A DNA stretch of 64,000 nt from Pedobacter sp. BS3. GTDB lineage: Bacteria; Bacteroidota; Bacteroidia; Sphingobacteriales; Sphingobacteriaceae. This document shows, piece after piece, positions 54,207 to 63,589 of this stretch (the stretch's first letter is position 1; every line of letters starts with the position of its first letter). The stretch spans positions 124,001 through 188,000 of the forward strand of contig NZ_VTRT01000006.1 of assembly GCF_008274585.1 (NCBI RefSeq), written 5' to 3'. The notes under the pieces were generated by a model that saw nothing but the letters and a program-made list of their open reading frames with translations, was not told where the DNA came from and did no database searches. The position numbers and the translations under genes are program-made.

Positions 54207-55195
54207 TGGCACGTAAACGCATTTTAATTACCGGGGCAGCCGGGTTTCTCGGTTCGCACCTTTGCGACAGGTTTATCAGCGAAGATTTCCATGTTATTGG
54301 TATGGATAACCTGATTACCGGCGATATCCGCAACATTGAGCATTTGTTCAAACTCGAAAATTTTGAGTTTTATAATCACGATGTTTCAAAGTTTGTGCAT
54401 GTGCCCGGCCAGCTGGATTACATCCTGCATTTTGCATCACCGGCCAGCCCGATAGACTATCTCAAGATACCGATACAGACGCTCAAAGTAGGCTCGTTAG
54501 GAACCCATAACCTGCTGGGACTTGCCCGTGCTAAAAAAGCACGTATGCTCATTGCGTCCACCTCCGAAGTTTATGGCGATCCCAGCGTTAACCCGCAACC
54601 TGAAGAATATTGGGGAAACGTAAACCCCGTAGGGCCGAGGGGCGTTTACGATGAAGCCAAGCGTTTCCAGGAAGCCATCACCATGGCTTATCATACCTTT
54701 CACGGACTGGAAACCCGTATTGTACGGATATTCAACACCTATGGCCCCCGTATGCGCCTGAACGATGGCCGGGTGCTGCCCGCATTTATCGGGCAGGCTA
54801 TCCGCGGCGAAGACCTTACCGTTTTCGGCGATGGCTCACAAACCCGTTCGTTCTGCTATGTGGACGACCTGGTGGAAGGGATTTACCGCCTGCTGTTTTC
54901 CGATTACGTTTACCCGGTAAATATTGGCAACCCAAGCGAAATTACCATCAGGGAATTTGCCGAGGAAATTATTAAGCTAACAGGCACTACACAGAAAATA
55001 GTGTACAAAGAGCTGCCAACCGACGACCCAAAGCAACGCAGGCCGGATATCACGAAAGCCAGATCCATTTTAGGCTGGGAGCCCAAGGTATCACGTGCCG
55101 AAGGGCTGAAAATAACGTATGAATATTTTAAATCCCTTCCGAAGGATTTAATTGACAAGATTGAACACAAAGATTTTAAAAGCTATAACAAATAA
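54206..55195 (+). CDS. UDP-glucuronate decarboxylase (UDP-xylose synthase)
   Basis: Converts UDP-glucuronate to UDP-xylose. The extended-SDR fold shows [16 protein letters not shown] (NAD binding), [16 protein letters not shown], the catalytic [11 protein letters not shown] and the UXS signature [12 protein letters not shown], then [19 protein letters not shown]. The 329-residue length is that of bacterial UXS. It follows ugd directly, making a complete route from UDP-glucose to UDP-xylose. Confidence 0.93.
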   Translation: MARKRILITGAAGFLGSHLCDRFISEDFHVIGMDNLITGDIRNIEHLFKLENFEFYNHDVSKFVHVPGQLDYILHFASPASPIDYLKIPIQTLKVGSLGTHNLLGLARAKKARMLIASTSEVYGDPSVNPQPEEYWGNVNPVGPRGVYDEAKRFQEAITMAYHTFHGLETRIVRIFNTYGPRMRLNDGRVLPAFIGQAIRGEDLTVFGDGSQTRSFCYVDDLVEGIYRLLFSDYVYPVNIGNPSEITIREFAEEIIKLTGTTQKIVYKELPTDDPKQRRPDITKARSILGWEPKVSRAEGLKITYEYFKSLPKDLIDKIEHKDFKSYNK

Positions 55196-55197
55196 TT

Positions 55198-56226
55198 ATG
55201 AGTAAGAAAATCCTGGTAACAGGCGGCACCGGTTACATTGGCTCGCACACCGTAGTGGAGCTGCAAAATGCCGGTTATGAAGTGATCATTGTGGATAACC
55301 TGGATAATTCAAACATCCGGATATTGGACCAGATAACTAAAATATCGGGCATTAAGCCACAGTTCTACCAATTAGATCTAAGCGAAGAAAATAAGGTAAT
55401 TGAGCTGGCGAAAGCGCACCCTGAGATTTCGGGAGTTATCCATTTTGCCGCTCATAAGGCCGTTGGTGAATCGGTGCAGCTTCCGCTGAAATATTACCGC
55501 AATAATTTCTTTTCGCTGATAAACCTGCTTACCGCTTTTGCCGGAAGGGAAGTTGATTTCGTTTTCTCTTCGTCCTGTACCGTTTACGGGCAGCCCGATC
55601 AGCTTCCGGTAACCGAGAGCGCACCGGTAAAAAAAGCCGAATCGCCTTACGGAAACACCAAGCAGGTTGCCGAGGAAATACTCCAGGAAACAGCCGAAGC
55701 AAACACCAATTACCACGTGATATCCCTGCGCTATTTTAATCCCGTTGGGGCACATGCGTCGGCGTTGATCGGCGAGCTTCCTATCGGCGTTCCGCAAAAC
55801 CTGGTTCCGTTCATTACCCAAAGCGCTATTGGCAAACGTGGCCCCATTACCGTTTTCGGCGATGATTATAATACACCCGATGGCAGCTGCATCCGCGATT
55901 ATATTCATGTAGTTGACCTGGCGAAAGCACACGTAGCCGCTATTAAGCTGCTTGAAGACAATCGTACCATTAAATACGATGTGTTTAACGTAGGGACCGG
56001 TAAAGGCAGCTCGGTGCTGGAAACCATTAAGGCGTTTGAGAGCGCTACCGGCGTTAAGCTGAACTATAAGATCGGGCCACGTCGGGCCGGAGATATTGAG
56101 CAGGTTTGGGGCGATGTTACCAAATCAGCAAAAGAATTACATTGGAAAGCGGAGTTAGGCCTTGATGAAATGATGCGCTCGGCATGGGCCTGGGAACAAT
56201 ATATCGCGGAAAATCCGTTTGAATAG
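55198..56226 (+). CDS. galE: UDP-glucose 4-epimerase
   Basis: Interconverts UDP-glucose and UDP-galactose. The 342 residues carry LVTGGTGYIGSHTVVELQNA, HFAAHKAVGESVQLPLKYY, the catalytic SSSCTVYGQP, YGNTKQVAEEIL, LRYFNPVGAHASALIGELP and a C-terminal RRAGDIEQVWGD. It starts 2 bp after the decarboxylase stop, so it is in the same operon. Confidence 0.95.
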   Translation: MSKKILVTGGTGYIGSHTVVELQNAGYEVIIVDNLDNSNIRILDQITKISGIKPQFYQLDLSEENKVIELAKAHPEISGVIHFAAHKAVGESVQLPLKYYRNNFFSLINLLTAFAGREVDFVFSSSCTVYGQPDQLPVTESAPVKKAESPYGNTKQVAEEILQETAEANTNYHVISLRYFNPVGAHASALIGELPIGVPQNLVPFITQSAIGKRGPITVFGDDYNTPDGSCIRDYIHVVDLAKAHVAAIKLLEDNRTIKYDVFNVGTGKGSSVLETIKAFESATGVKLNYKIGPRRAGDIEQVWGDVTKSAKELHWKAELGLDEMMRSAWAWEQYIAENPFE

Positions 56227-56247
56227 TTGCAGACAGAGGAGATACCC

Positions 56248-57300
56248 ATGAAAAAAATAGTTATTACCGGCGGTGCAGGATTTATCGGTTCGCATGTAGT
56301 GCGCCGGTTTGTGAATACATACCCGCAATACCAGATCATTAATCTGGATAAGCTGACGTATGCCGGTAATCTGGCAAACCTGAAAGATATTGAGCAAAAA
56401 GACAACTACCGTTTTGTAAAAGGCGATATTGTTGACGCAGCATTTATTGACCAGTTGTTTGCCGATGAGCAGTTTGATGCCGTGATACATCTTGCGGCAG
56501 AATCGCATGTAGACCGTTCTATTTCCAGTCCGCTGGATTTTGTAATGACCAATGTGGTAGGTACGGTAAACCTGCTCAACGCGGCACGCAAATACTGGAA
56601 GGATGACTATCCATCCCGGCGATTTTATCATGTATCTACCGACGAGGTTTACGGTACGCTTGGCGAGGATGGCATGTTTACCGAGGAAACACCTTACGAC
56701 CCGCACAGCCCATATTCGGCATCTAAAGCCAGCTCAGACCATTTTGTGCGGGCTTACCAGGATACTTATGGTTTAAATACCGTTATTTCGAACTGCTCAA
56801 ACAATTATGGCTCGCACCATTTTCCTGAAAAGCTGATCCCACTGGCTATCAACAATATTAAAAACAATAAGCCTGTTCCGGTTTACGGCAAGGGCGAAAA
56901 TATACGCGACTGGCTTTGGGTTGAAGATCATGCCCGTGCCATCGATGTGATCTTCCACCAGGCGAAAGCCGGCGATACTTACAATATTGGCGGGCATAAC
57001 GAGTGGAAAAATATCGATCTGATACGTTTGCTTTGCCGTATTATGGATAAAAAGTTGGGGCGAGAAAGCGGTGAATCTGAAAAGCTGATCACTTTTGTAA
57101 CCGACCGTGCCGGACATGACCTGCGCTATGCCATTGACTCAACCAAATTGCAAAAAGAGCTGGGCTGGGTTCCGAGCCTGCAATTTGAGGAAGGGCTTGA
57201 AAAGACTGTAGATTGGTACCTGGCTAACGAAGACTGGCTAAGCGATGTGACCTCCGGTCATTACCAGTCGTACTACGAGGAACAATATGCAAACCGGTAA
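56248..57300 (+). CDS. rfbB: dTDP-glucose 4,6-dehydratase
   Basis: Second step of dTDP-rhamnose and related deoxysugar routes. From ATG 56248 the product has 350 residues (TTG 56227 is an upstream alternative). Motifs: ITGGAGFIGSHVVRRFVNTY, HLAAESHVDRSISSPLDFV, the catalytic STDEVYGTLGEDG, YSASKASSDHFVRAY and NCSNNYGSHHFPEKLIPL. The text AGAGGAG about 9 bases before the ATG is an unusually good Shine-Dalgarno for this phylum. rfbA, rfbC and rfbD are not in the window. Confidence 0.95.
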   Translation: MKKIVITGGAGFIGSHVVRRFVNTYPQYQIINLDKLTYAGNLANLKDIEQKDNYRFVKGDIVDAAFIDQLFADEQFDAVIHLAAESHVDRSISSPLDFVMTNVVGTVNLLNAARKYWKDDYPSRRFYHVSTDEVYGTLGEDGMFTEETPYDPHSPYSASKASSDHFVRAYQDTYGLNTVISNCSNNYGSHHFPEKLIPLAINNIKNNKPVPVYGKGENIRDWLWVEDHARAIDVIFHQAKAGDTYNIGGHNEWKNIDLIRLLCRIMDKKLGRESGESEKLITFVTDRAGHDLRYAIDSTKLQKELGWVPSLQFEEGLEKTVDWYLANEDWLSDVTSGHYQSYYEEQYANR

Positions 57301-58040
57301 TGTTTAACCTGTTTAAAAAGAAAGAACAGCTTCCGCAAACCGATTTTTCGGCTGTAAAGGCCGATATGCATTCACACCTTATTCCCGGCATTGACGATGG
57401 GGCCCCGAACCTGGAGGCTTCCATCTTGCTATTGCAAAAAATGCAGGCGCTGGCTTTTGAAAAAGTAATTACCACGCCGCATATTATGGCCGATTACTAT
57501 CGCAATACGCCGGAAATTATATTGTCTGGCCTGGATAAATTGCGGGAAGAAGCCATCAAACAGCAGCTTACTATAAAAATTGACGCTGCCGCAGAATATT
57601 ACCTGGATGAAACCTTTGTTTCAAAGTTGCAAAAGCAAAAGCTGTTAACACTGGGGCAGGATTACCTGTTGTTCGAGCTATCCTTTGTGAATTACCCGCA
57701 AAACCTGTTCGATGTGATTTTCGAGATACAGGCAAAAGGGTATAAGCCGGTGCTGGCCCATCCCGAACGGTATCCCTATTTTGCCGGCGAGATGGAAAAT
57801 TACTCCCGTATAAAAAATGCGGGATGTTTATTGCAACTCAATACCATTTCCCTTACGGGACATTATGGCAAAAACGTGCAGAAAACCGCCGAAGACCTGG
57901 TGGATCATTACCTGGTTGATTTTATCGGCACAGACATGCATCATCCCGGCCATGCACAGCTGTTGCAGAAGGCGCTCACATTGCCTTATGTGCACCGGCT
58001 TGCAACCGATTACCAGTTGCTAAACCCGCTGCTGGCTTGA
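57300..58040 (+). CDS. CpsB/CapC-type tyrosine-protein phosphatase (PHP family)
   Basis: Metal-dependent phosphatase that usually dephosphorylates capsule-export tyrosine kinases. The 246 residues show ADMHSHLIPGIDDGAPNLEA (metal-binding His pair), TTPHIMADYYRNT, AAEYYLDETF, LAHPERYPYF and the last GTDMHHPGH. The ATG overlaps the rfbB stop. No tyrosine kinase or export gene is in the window. Its place at the end of the sugar-nucleotide run supports a role in exopolysaccharide or capsule control. Confidence 0.92.
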   Translation: MFNLFKKKEQLPQTDFSAVKADMHSHLIPGIDDGAPNLEASILLLQKMQALAFEKVITTPHIMADYYRNTPEIILSGLDKLREEAIKQQLTIKIDAAAEYYLDETFVSKLQKQKLLTLGQDYLLFELSFVNYPQNLFDVIFEIQAKGYKPVLAHPERYPYFAGEMENYSRIKNAGCLLQLNTISLTGHYGKNVQKTAEDLVDHYLVDFIGTDMHHPGHAQLLQKALTLPYVHRLATDYQLLNPLLA

Positions 58041-58227
58041 AAAGATCCCTGGAATTTATGCACAGAAAAAGAAGGGGATGACTACAAGCAGCGTGATGTC
58101 CGAAGGAATGTTAACAGGACAGAAATGCTGTTCACGGATTTGCGGAACAGCTCGATGGTATTGATGGTTGCCGGCTTTTAGGTCCCCTCCTTTAATTTTT
58201 CAGGTCAATTTTTACCTGGTCATTTGT

Positions 58228-58707
58228 TTACTTATTGATACTGTCGAACATTTTATCGGCCACGGCTGTATCATCCTGGTTGCTTCTGATCAGGGTGATG
58301 GAGTAAGCGTTTTTGCCTTCTACCACTACGCCTTTATCTACATAGAACTTCCTTTCAGGCTCATAAAATAATGCCCTTAAGCCTTTTTGTCCATTGATGA
58401 TCAGGTCTGATTTTCTGATAAGCTTTGCCTGTTGCGAATTGCCGCTTACGATCATATTTGCTGCTGCCATAAAAGGATCACCTTTGATGCCGTTGGGTAA
58501 ATCGTAAACATTAATATAAACCGAATAATCGCCATATTCAGCTTTTACACGTCGTAAGCCATTCTGCGTATCCTCGGTTATGGTTGGCGTGGTTGGCACG
58601 GAGATACTAAAATTGGCCGATTTGTCTTTGTAGCTTGTCCAGTTTTGGGCAAAAGCGTTTGCTGAAATCACCGTTACAGCAAAAAGTAGAATGGAGAACT
58701 TTTTCAT
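58228..58707 (-). CDS. Exported small protein, PsbP/DcrB-like fold
   Basis: Secreted or periplasmic protein of 159 residues. Signal peptide 1-20 (ending NAFAQ). The mature part SYKDKSANFSISVPTTPTIT, the later DYSVYINVYDLPN and ending DKMFDSINK recall the PsbP/DcrB-like small alpha-beta fold (weak recognition). Third and last gene of the minus-strand group led by the TPR-CHAT gene; it starts 27 bp after the end of the beta-propeller-like gene. Function unknown. Confidence 0.75.
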   Translation of the reverse strand: MKKFSILLFAVTVISANAFAQNWTSYKDKSANFSISVPTTPTITEDTQNGLRRVKAEYGDYSVYINVYDLPNGIKGDPFMAAANMIVSGNSQQAKLIRKSDLIINGQKGLRALFYEPERKFYVDKGVVVEGKNAYSITLIRSNQDDTAVADKMFDSINK

Positions 58708-58734
58708 GATTGTGTGTATTTATTAATTTATTAG

Positions 58735-60378
58735 TTATTTCTTCTCGTAAACCTGGCAAACGCCATGGTCGAACATTAAGGTTTTTTTGAAATTTGATTT
58801 CGGAGCTTTCGGATAACGCTGGTCGATAACAATGGCCGTTTTGTTGTTGGCCACATAAACGCCCAGATCAATGGTTGCCAGAAACGGCCCTCCGGCTGTT
58901 TTTTTGGCCATAATACCCACATCCTGCAGCTTAATGCTGTTACCCTTTTCGTCCAGGTGGTCGACGAAAAAAATGGTACGGTCTTCACCATTCCGGATGG
59001 TGCGCACCACAAAAAGTATCAGCGAACCTGCGCCGCAATTACCAATTTTACCCAGCGCCAGGATATCTTTTACCTTCGTGTCGGCGCTTAACGAATTAAG
59101 ATAATGGTTTTTGGTAAAGGGCAGGCTGATAATGTCACGGCCTTTTAGGGACTGTGCGTTGGTAAGATTAAAATAAAAATGATCGATATCGGCAAAGTTG
59201 ATCATGAAATTTTTAAAATCATAGTCAGCTTTTGCATCCTCTTCGATCTTTCTTATCCCAAATTCTGAGTTAAGAGCATTTTTGGCCATCGCAACGGTAC
59301 TTTCGCCGGCCATGATACTGAATGATTTTACCGGGTCTGGTTTATTAATATCGTACACCAAAATTTTGCCCGGATCGTTGCTCATTACAAAGAATTTCGT
59401 GTTACCCTGGGGCATCCTGGCATAAGTATACCTTGAAGATTGATCCGTCTGATTCATACGGGCGAAATCTTTACCGGTTTTCATATCCCTTATTACAAAC
59501 TGGTACAGCTTGTTTGTTTCAAAGTACATTCCGTATTTCCCATCGTCAGAAAAGGTGTAAGGGCCGGTAATACCGTCTTTATCCGTCCATTTCACAATAT
59601 CTTTGGTTTCGGTATTATAATAGGCGTTTCGCCAGTCATCCCCGGTTGGCGGACGCTTTATCCATTTGGATGTATAGAAAAGGTAATCTGTATAGTAGAA
59701 ATAATACTTGGTCTTATCGTTGTATTTCAAGCCGGTATTTTCAGATTTCCCGGTCAGCGGGTCATATAAGATAAAGCGCTTGTTCTCCGTATTTTTCCCG
59801 TAATACGTTTTCCCATCAAGGCTGAAGCCTACGGGTGCAAAGTTTTTTATGCCCTGAACCGTAATAATTACCTTACTCCCCTCAGGTGGCGGACAGGTTT
59901 GCACGTACCAGCTGGGCGATTTTCCGGCTTCACGCATGTGCGCCATAGCCACATAATCGCCTTTGGCAGAAAAGCCATAGATCTTATCATTGAACACGGC
60001 ATCGTCGGGGCTGAGCTTTCCGGCCCGGATATCAAAAAGAAATGCCTGCTCATTTCCGCCTTTAGGCGTAAGCAATACAATGAGCTTGGTCAAATCCGGC
60101 GATGGCACGGCTTTTAGCGACCAGCGCTCATCCGTAGGGTCATATTGTTTTATAAAGGCCGCAAAGTTTATTCGCTGTACAGGCTTCTCTGTGGCAATAT
60201 CCCATAAAATAGCGTCGGCCAGCCCAACGGTTAACACCTGGGTACAGTTTTCGTTAAAAAAGCTGTACTGGGGGCTTATGATATGCCCCTCGGAAAGCGG
60301 CGGACTATAAACTGCCTGGGCATGAGCTTTGCCGAAAAGCAGCAACGCCGGAATGAATAAGTAAATTAATTTTTTCAT
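58735..60378 (-). CDS. Exported beta-propeller-like protein of unknown function
   Basis: Secreted protein of 547 residues from ATG 60378 (signal peptide MKKLIYLFIPALLLFGKAHA). The body contains repeated WD/YVTN-like blades: VLTVGLADAILWDIATEKPV, LIVLLTPKGGNEQAFLFDIR, KGDYVAMAHMREAGKSPSWY, KYGMYFETNKLYQFVIRDMK, KFFVMSNDPGKILVYDINKP. An upstream in-frame extension to 60552 would translate the GGGAGGG-type repeat (SLREGWGGLN) and is rejected. It lies between the TPR-CHAT gene and the small exported protein on the same strand. No named family. Confidence 0.85.
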   Translation of the reverse strand: MKKLIYLFIPALLLFGKAHAQAVYSPPLSEGHIISPQYSFFNENCTQVLTVGLADAILWDIATEKPVQRINFAAFIKQYDPTDERWSLKAVPSPDLTKLIVLLTPKGGNEQAFLFDIRAGKLSPDDAVFNDKIYGFSAKGDYVAMAHMREAGKSPSWYVQTCPPPEGSKVIITVQGIKNFAPVGFSLDGKTYYGKNTENKRFILYDPLTGKSENTGLKYNDKTKYYFYYTDYLFYTSKWIKRPPTGDDWRNAYYNTETKDIVKWTDKDGITGPYTFSDDGKYGMYFETNKLYQFVIRDMKTGKDFARMNQTDQSSRYTYARMPQGNTKFFVMSNDPGKILVYDINKPDPVKSFSIMAGESTVAMAKNALNSEFGIRKIEEDAKADYDFKNFMINFADIDHFYFNLTNAQSLKGRDIISLPFTKNHYLNSLSADTKVKDILALGKIGNCGAGSLILFVVRTIRNGEDRTIFFVDHLDEKGNSIKLQDVGIMAKKTAGGPFLATIDLGVYVANNKTAIVIDQRYPKAPKSNFKKTLMFDHGVCQVYEKK

Positions 60379-60700
60379 GATTACTAAGTTTAGCCCACCC
60401 CAGCCCTCCCTAAGGGAGGGAGCTTGGTTTCTACTCCTTATTTTGCTTCTTGCATTTATGTTCTTGTTGGCCTCATCCCAACCCTCTTGATCTGGTATTG
60501 GGTATTGAGTAGTGCGTATTGAGCCTTGCGCCTTAAACCTTCTGCCTTCCATCTTTTTTGTTTCTTTGTTCTTTCCTCTCTTCCCGACTCTCGGACTTTC
60601 CCGACTTCCGGACTATATGCCATAAACTATGAACCATAAGCCTCTAAAACCTAAAACGTATAACCTTCTACCTTCTACCTTCCAGCCTTCCACCTTTTCA
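60379..60700. repeat. Composite repeat and long heptamer array between the TPR-CHAT and propeller-like genes
   Basis: 60392-60468 is the inverse of 16411-16490 (GGGAGGG-type element plus heptamers). From about 60492 the DNA reads in 7-bp steps (CTGGTAT TGGGTAT, TGAGTAG TGCGTAT, then TAAACCT TCTGCCT, and on to TCTACCT TCTACCT) for some 30 units up to the TPR-CHAT stop. No gene seen. Confidence 0.88.
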
Positions 60701-63589
60701 TCACATTCCGTAAAGCACGTATGGCGCCCAGAAATTAAAGTGCCTGAATTGTTGCCCGAAATCGCCGCGGATAAACCTGCGCTTCATGATCGAGGCTGCT
60801 TCTTCGTAGCTTTTCCCCTCTTTGGTTGTCATGGTGTAAAGCCCGGTCATATAGTACATCGTTCCCTCGTCGGACACGGGCCATAACGATACCAGCGCCC
60901 GGTTAGCACCCGCAGTAAGCAGCGAGCCGGTTAAACCGGATACACCTTCACCGCCATAAATCTTACCCAGGGCTGTTTCGCAGGCAGAAAGCACCGCGAT
61001 ATCGGCCTGCATGTGCAACCCGGAAATTTCAGGTGCGGTAAGATAGCCGTCTTCATTGCCCTGCATCTGGTTGAAAATACACATGGCAACGCCGGATAAT
61101 TCCGGGATTTCGGGAACGGCAAAACCATGTGTTGCCAGGTGGATGACCTTGTAGTTTTTTAGCTGTCCCGTTGCCGACATCTGCTTAATGCGATTCTCGG
61201 TCATGTCGGCCCCGAAGAACACATCCCTGTCCTGGAAAATATTGCTCAGATTTTTTACTTCCTGTAGCGTTCCGGCCAGGTAATTCATCTTTTTAGAGCC
61301 GAAAAGCGCCGCGTAGATTTCCCGTTGCGGTTTGTTGTTGAACAGGTTCTGCTCGGCAATTTCCTGCAGGTTCACCAGTTGCTCCTGGCCGCGAAGCGGC
61401 TGGGCCTGCTCAGACATATCCTGGTATATGGCGCCGCCCATGCCTAAAAATGATTTGCGTGAAGCGGGGTAAACGCGTTCATGAACAGTATTAAACACAT
61501 CGGCCGACTGGCAATACCTGATATCAAAATTCTCAATCAGGAAGTGGTTATCGGGCGCCAGAAGCGCTTCGTAAGGAAGAAAATTTAAAATGCCGCTGGG
61601 CGAAATAATGAGCTTGCTTTTCCCGGTTATTCTGGATAACACCGGCGAAATCAGCGTTCTATAATAGCTGGCCAGTAAATCGGCAGTAACCGAAGCTGGT
61701 ATCTGGCCCTGAACATCCTGTAAACATTCGCGGGTGAGCTGCATGATCTCATCCATGTCGTTTCGCGAAATCATCTGGGAAACATCCTTCGTCTGGTATT
61801 TTATGCCACTCTGCTCAATAATACCCGTAGCCGGTTTATAGCCTGAGGCCTTGCCATCTGCCTGGTGTATGCGGTCTAAATATTTTTTCTTTACATCAAC
61901 CCAGTGCTGAAAATCTTCTATATACACCGGCGTTGCGCTCTCTTTGGTTACTACGTTAATAATGAAGGCTCCGGCCTCCATCTGGCTGTAAAACAAGGCG
62001 GCTTCATCCGCTTTAAGCTTTGCCTGAAACTTTTCAAGCGTTACCGGCGATGACAGTCTTTTCTTCAGGGTTTCGCCCAGCACCCGTGCCCGGTCTTTAT
62101 TCTGAATATCAAAAACCGCTTTGCCATTGCCCAGCCGGGCATACGAGGCTACCAGCAGCTCAAAAGCGCTTACGTGCTGCTGGAAGTAAAGAATTTTTTC
62201 ACGACCCTTGAGCGTGCTGCGCAACTGCTCGGTAATATCTGCCGCCTTTTGTAATAAGGGAATTGCTGCCGCGAAATTTTTATCTTGATAATACAAAGCT
62301 CCGGCATTATTGTACGAGCTTTCTGCCAGGCCCAGATCTCCTTTGGCCCTCGCTTTTTCTGCCGCTTCAACGTACAATTGTTTGGCTTTCTCTTTGTCGC
62401 CCTGTTGCCATAATGAAATAGCTGTATTGGGGGTAAACTCATCGTATAAAGCATCCAGGTTATTCAGTTTGGCCGTGTTTAATGCCTGCTGAAAATAAAA
62501 AGCCGCTTTTTTACGGTCGACGGGAATGGGCGATGCCACATACGCTATACCCAGAAAATTGCTGGCATTTGCCTGGTACCAGGCATCGCTTGTAGTATTC
62601 TGAACCTTGCTAAGCGTTTCGGCAATAACTTTAAGGCTTTGCAGGGCGGTGGGGTCAGACTGCTGCACCCCGTTCATGAGTGTGGCGTAGTAGTACAAAA
62701 AATTCGCTTTCTCATTACCATAATTAATGGCTGCGGGAACCAGCTTCCAATAAGCATTGCCAAAAGAAACGCCTTTTTCATAGTCGTTAACCCGCTGATA
62801 GTGCGAAAGCACAATAGCTGCCGCAGATAGCTGGGCAGTAGCCATAATTTTGCCGGGGTAGCTTTTAGCCATATCCAGCGACTGCATGGCGTAAGGAAAA
62901 TCGTAATCGTTGGCTGCATTAAAAAAGTTTTGCGCTGCCACAAAGGCCACTGTCGATCTCAGAAACTGAAATTCGGCAGGAACCTGGGCAAATAAACCGA
63001 GCGCCTTGTCAAAAGCGGATTTGGCCGGCGTATATTTTTTCGCGTTGATTTGCTGTACAGCCTCGTTAATAAGAGCGTTGATTTGTATGAATGTTTTGTT
63101 TCTTGCCGGATGCGCCGTTTTAACATACGTAAGCACTTCGTTGAAAACCGCCGGGTTTACATGATGCGCTATAATATCATTCAGGTCTTTCTCAACAGCC
63201 GGCAGGTTGTTGCCATCCGGGTCGAGCCATAAAGCCAGATTCAGGAACCCAAGCCCTTCGCTTTTTCTGTTCTGGGCATACAGCACATACGCTTTTATAA
63301 TGGTAGCACCTATATCCATCTGGTATAACTGGTAAGCGTTATCAGCATAGGCCGATGCCTGCGTTAAATCGTTTTTCAGCAGGTAGATCCAGGAAATTTG
63401 AACGTGCACACCGCTATATCCGGGCGCCTCTTTCAGCAAGGCCTGAAATTTGGGAAGCGCCTCGTCTGGTTTACCGGCATTGCTCAGTTGCCAGGCCTCC
63501 TGAAACCGGGCATTAAAATCCTGCGAGTAACCTGCTAATGGCGCAAGTATTGCAACAAGCAGCAGTATGAAGATGCGTTTTTTTACCAT
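60701..63589 (-). CDS. Exported TPR-CHAT peptidase-like protein
   Basis: Large protein of 962 residues with a signal peptide (1-22, ending AGYSQ), about ten TPR-like helical repeats (25-500, for example NAGKPDEALPKFQALLKEAP, NLDALYDEFTPNTAISLWQQ and SSYNNAGALYYQDKNFAAAI), and a C-terminal caspase-like CHAT domain (about 640-962). The catalytic pair looks intact: His821 in HLATHGFAV and Cys870 in LSACETALGKIYGGEGVSGL. It is expected to work outside the cytosol. It leads a minus-strand group with the propeller-like and small exported proteins, although a 322-bp repeat spacer separates it from them. Confidence 0.93.
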   Translation of the reverse strand: MVKKRIFILLLVAILAPLAGYSQDFNARFQEAWQLSNAGKPDEALPKFQALLKEAPGYSGVHVQISWIYLLKNDLTQASAYADNAYQLYQMDIGATIIKAYVLYAQNRKSEGLGFLNLALWLDPDGNNLPAVEKDLNDIIAHHVNPAVFNEVLTYVKTAHPARNKTFIQINALINEAVQQINAKKYTPAKSAFDKALGLFAQVPAEFQFLRSTVAFVAAQNFFNAANDYDFPYAMQSLDMAKSYPGKIMATAQLSAAAIVLSHYQRVNDYEKGVSFGNAYWKLVPAAINYGNEKANFLYYYATLMNGVQQSDPTALQSLKVIAETLSKVQNTTSDAWYQANASNFLGIAYVASPIPVDRKKAAFYFQQALNTAKLNNLDALYDEFTPNTAISLWQQGDKEKAKQLYVEAAEKARAKGDLGLAESSYNNAGALYYQDKNFAAAIPLLQKAADITEQLRSTLKGREKILYFQQHVSAFELLVASYARLGNGKAVFDIQNKDRARVLGETLKKRLSSPVTLEKFQAKLKADEAALFYSQMEAGAFIINVVTKESATPVYIEDFQHWVDVKKKYLDRIHQADGKASGYKPATGIIEQSGIKYQTKDVSQMISRNDMDEIMQLTRECLQDVQGQIPASVTADLLASYYRTLISPVLSRITGKSKLIISPSGILNFLPYEALLAPDNHFLIENFDIRYCQSADVFNTVHERVYPASRKSFLGMGGAIYQDMSEQAQPLRGQEQLVNLQEIAEQNLFNNKPQREIYAALFGSKKMNYLAGTLQEVKNLSNIFQDRDVFFGADMTENRIKQMSATGQLKNYKVIHLATHGFAVPEIPELSGVAMCIFNQMQGNEDGYLTAPEISGLHMQADIAVLSACETALGKIYGGEGVSGLTGSLLTAGANRALVSLWPVSDEGTMYYMTGLYTMTTKEGKSYEEAASIMKRRFIRGDFGQQFRHFNFWAPYVLYGM

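Noticed and set aside
55378-55932. 184-codon antisense open frame over galE
   Set aside because: galE is unmistakable on the other strand; the antisense product has no recognisable features.
60379-60552. N-terminal extension of the propeller-like exported protein
   Set aside because: It translates the GGGAGGG repeat and lies ahead of a clean signal peptide starting at 60378.
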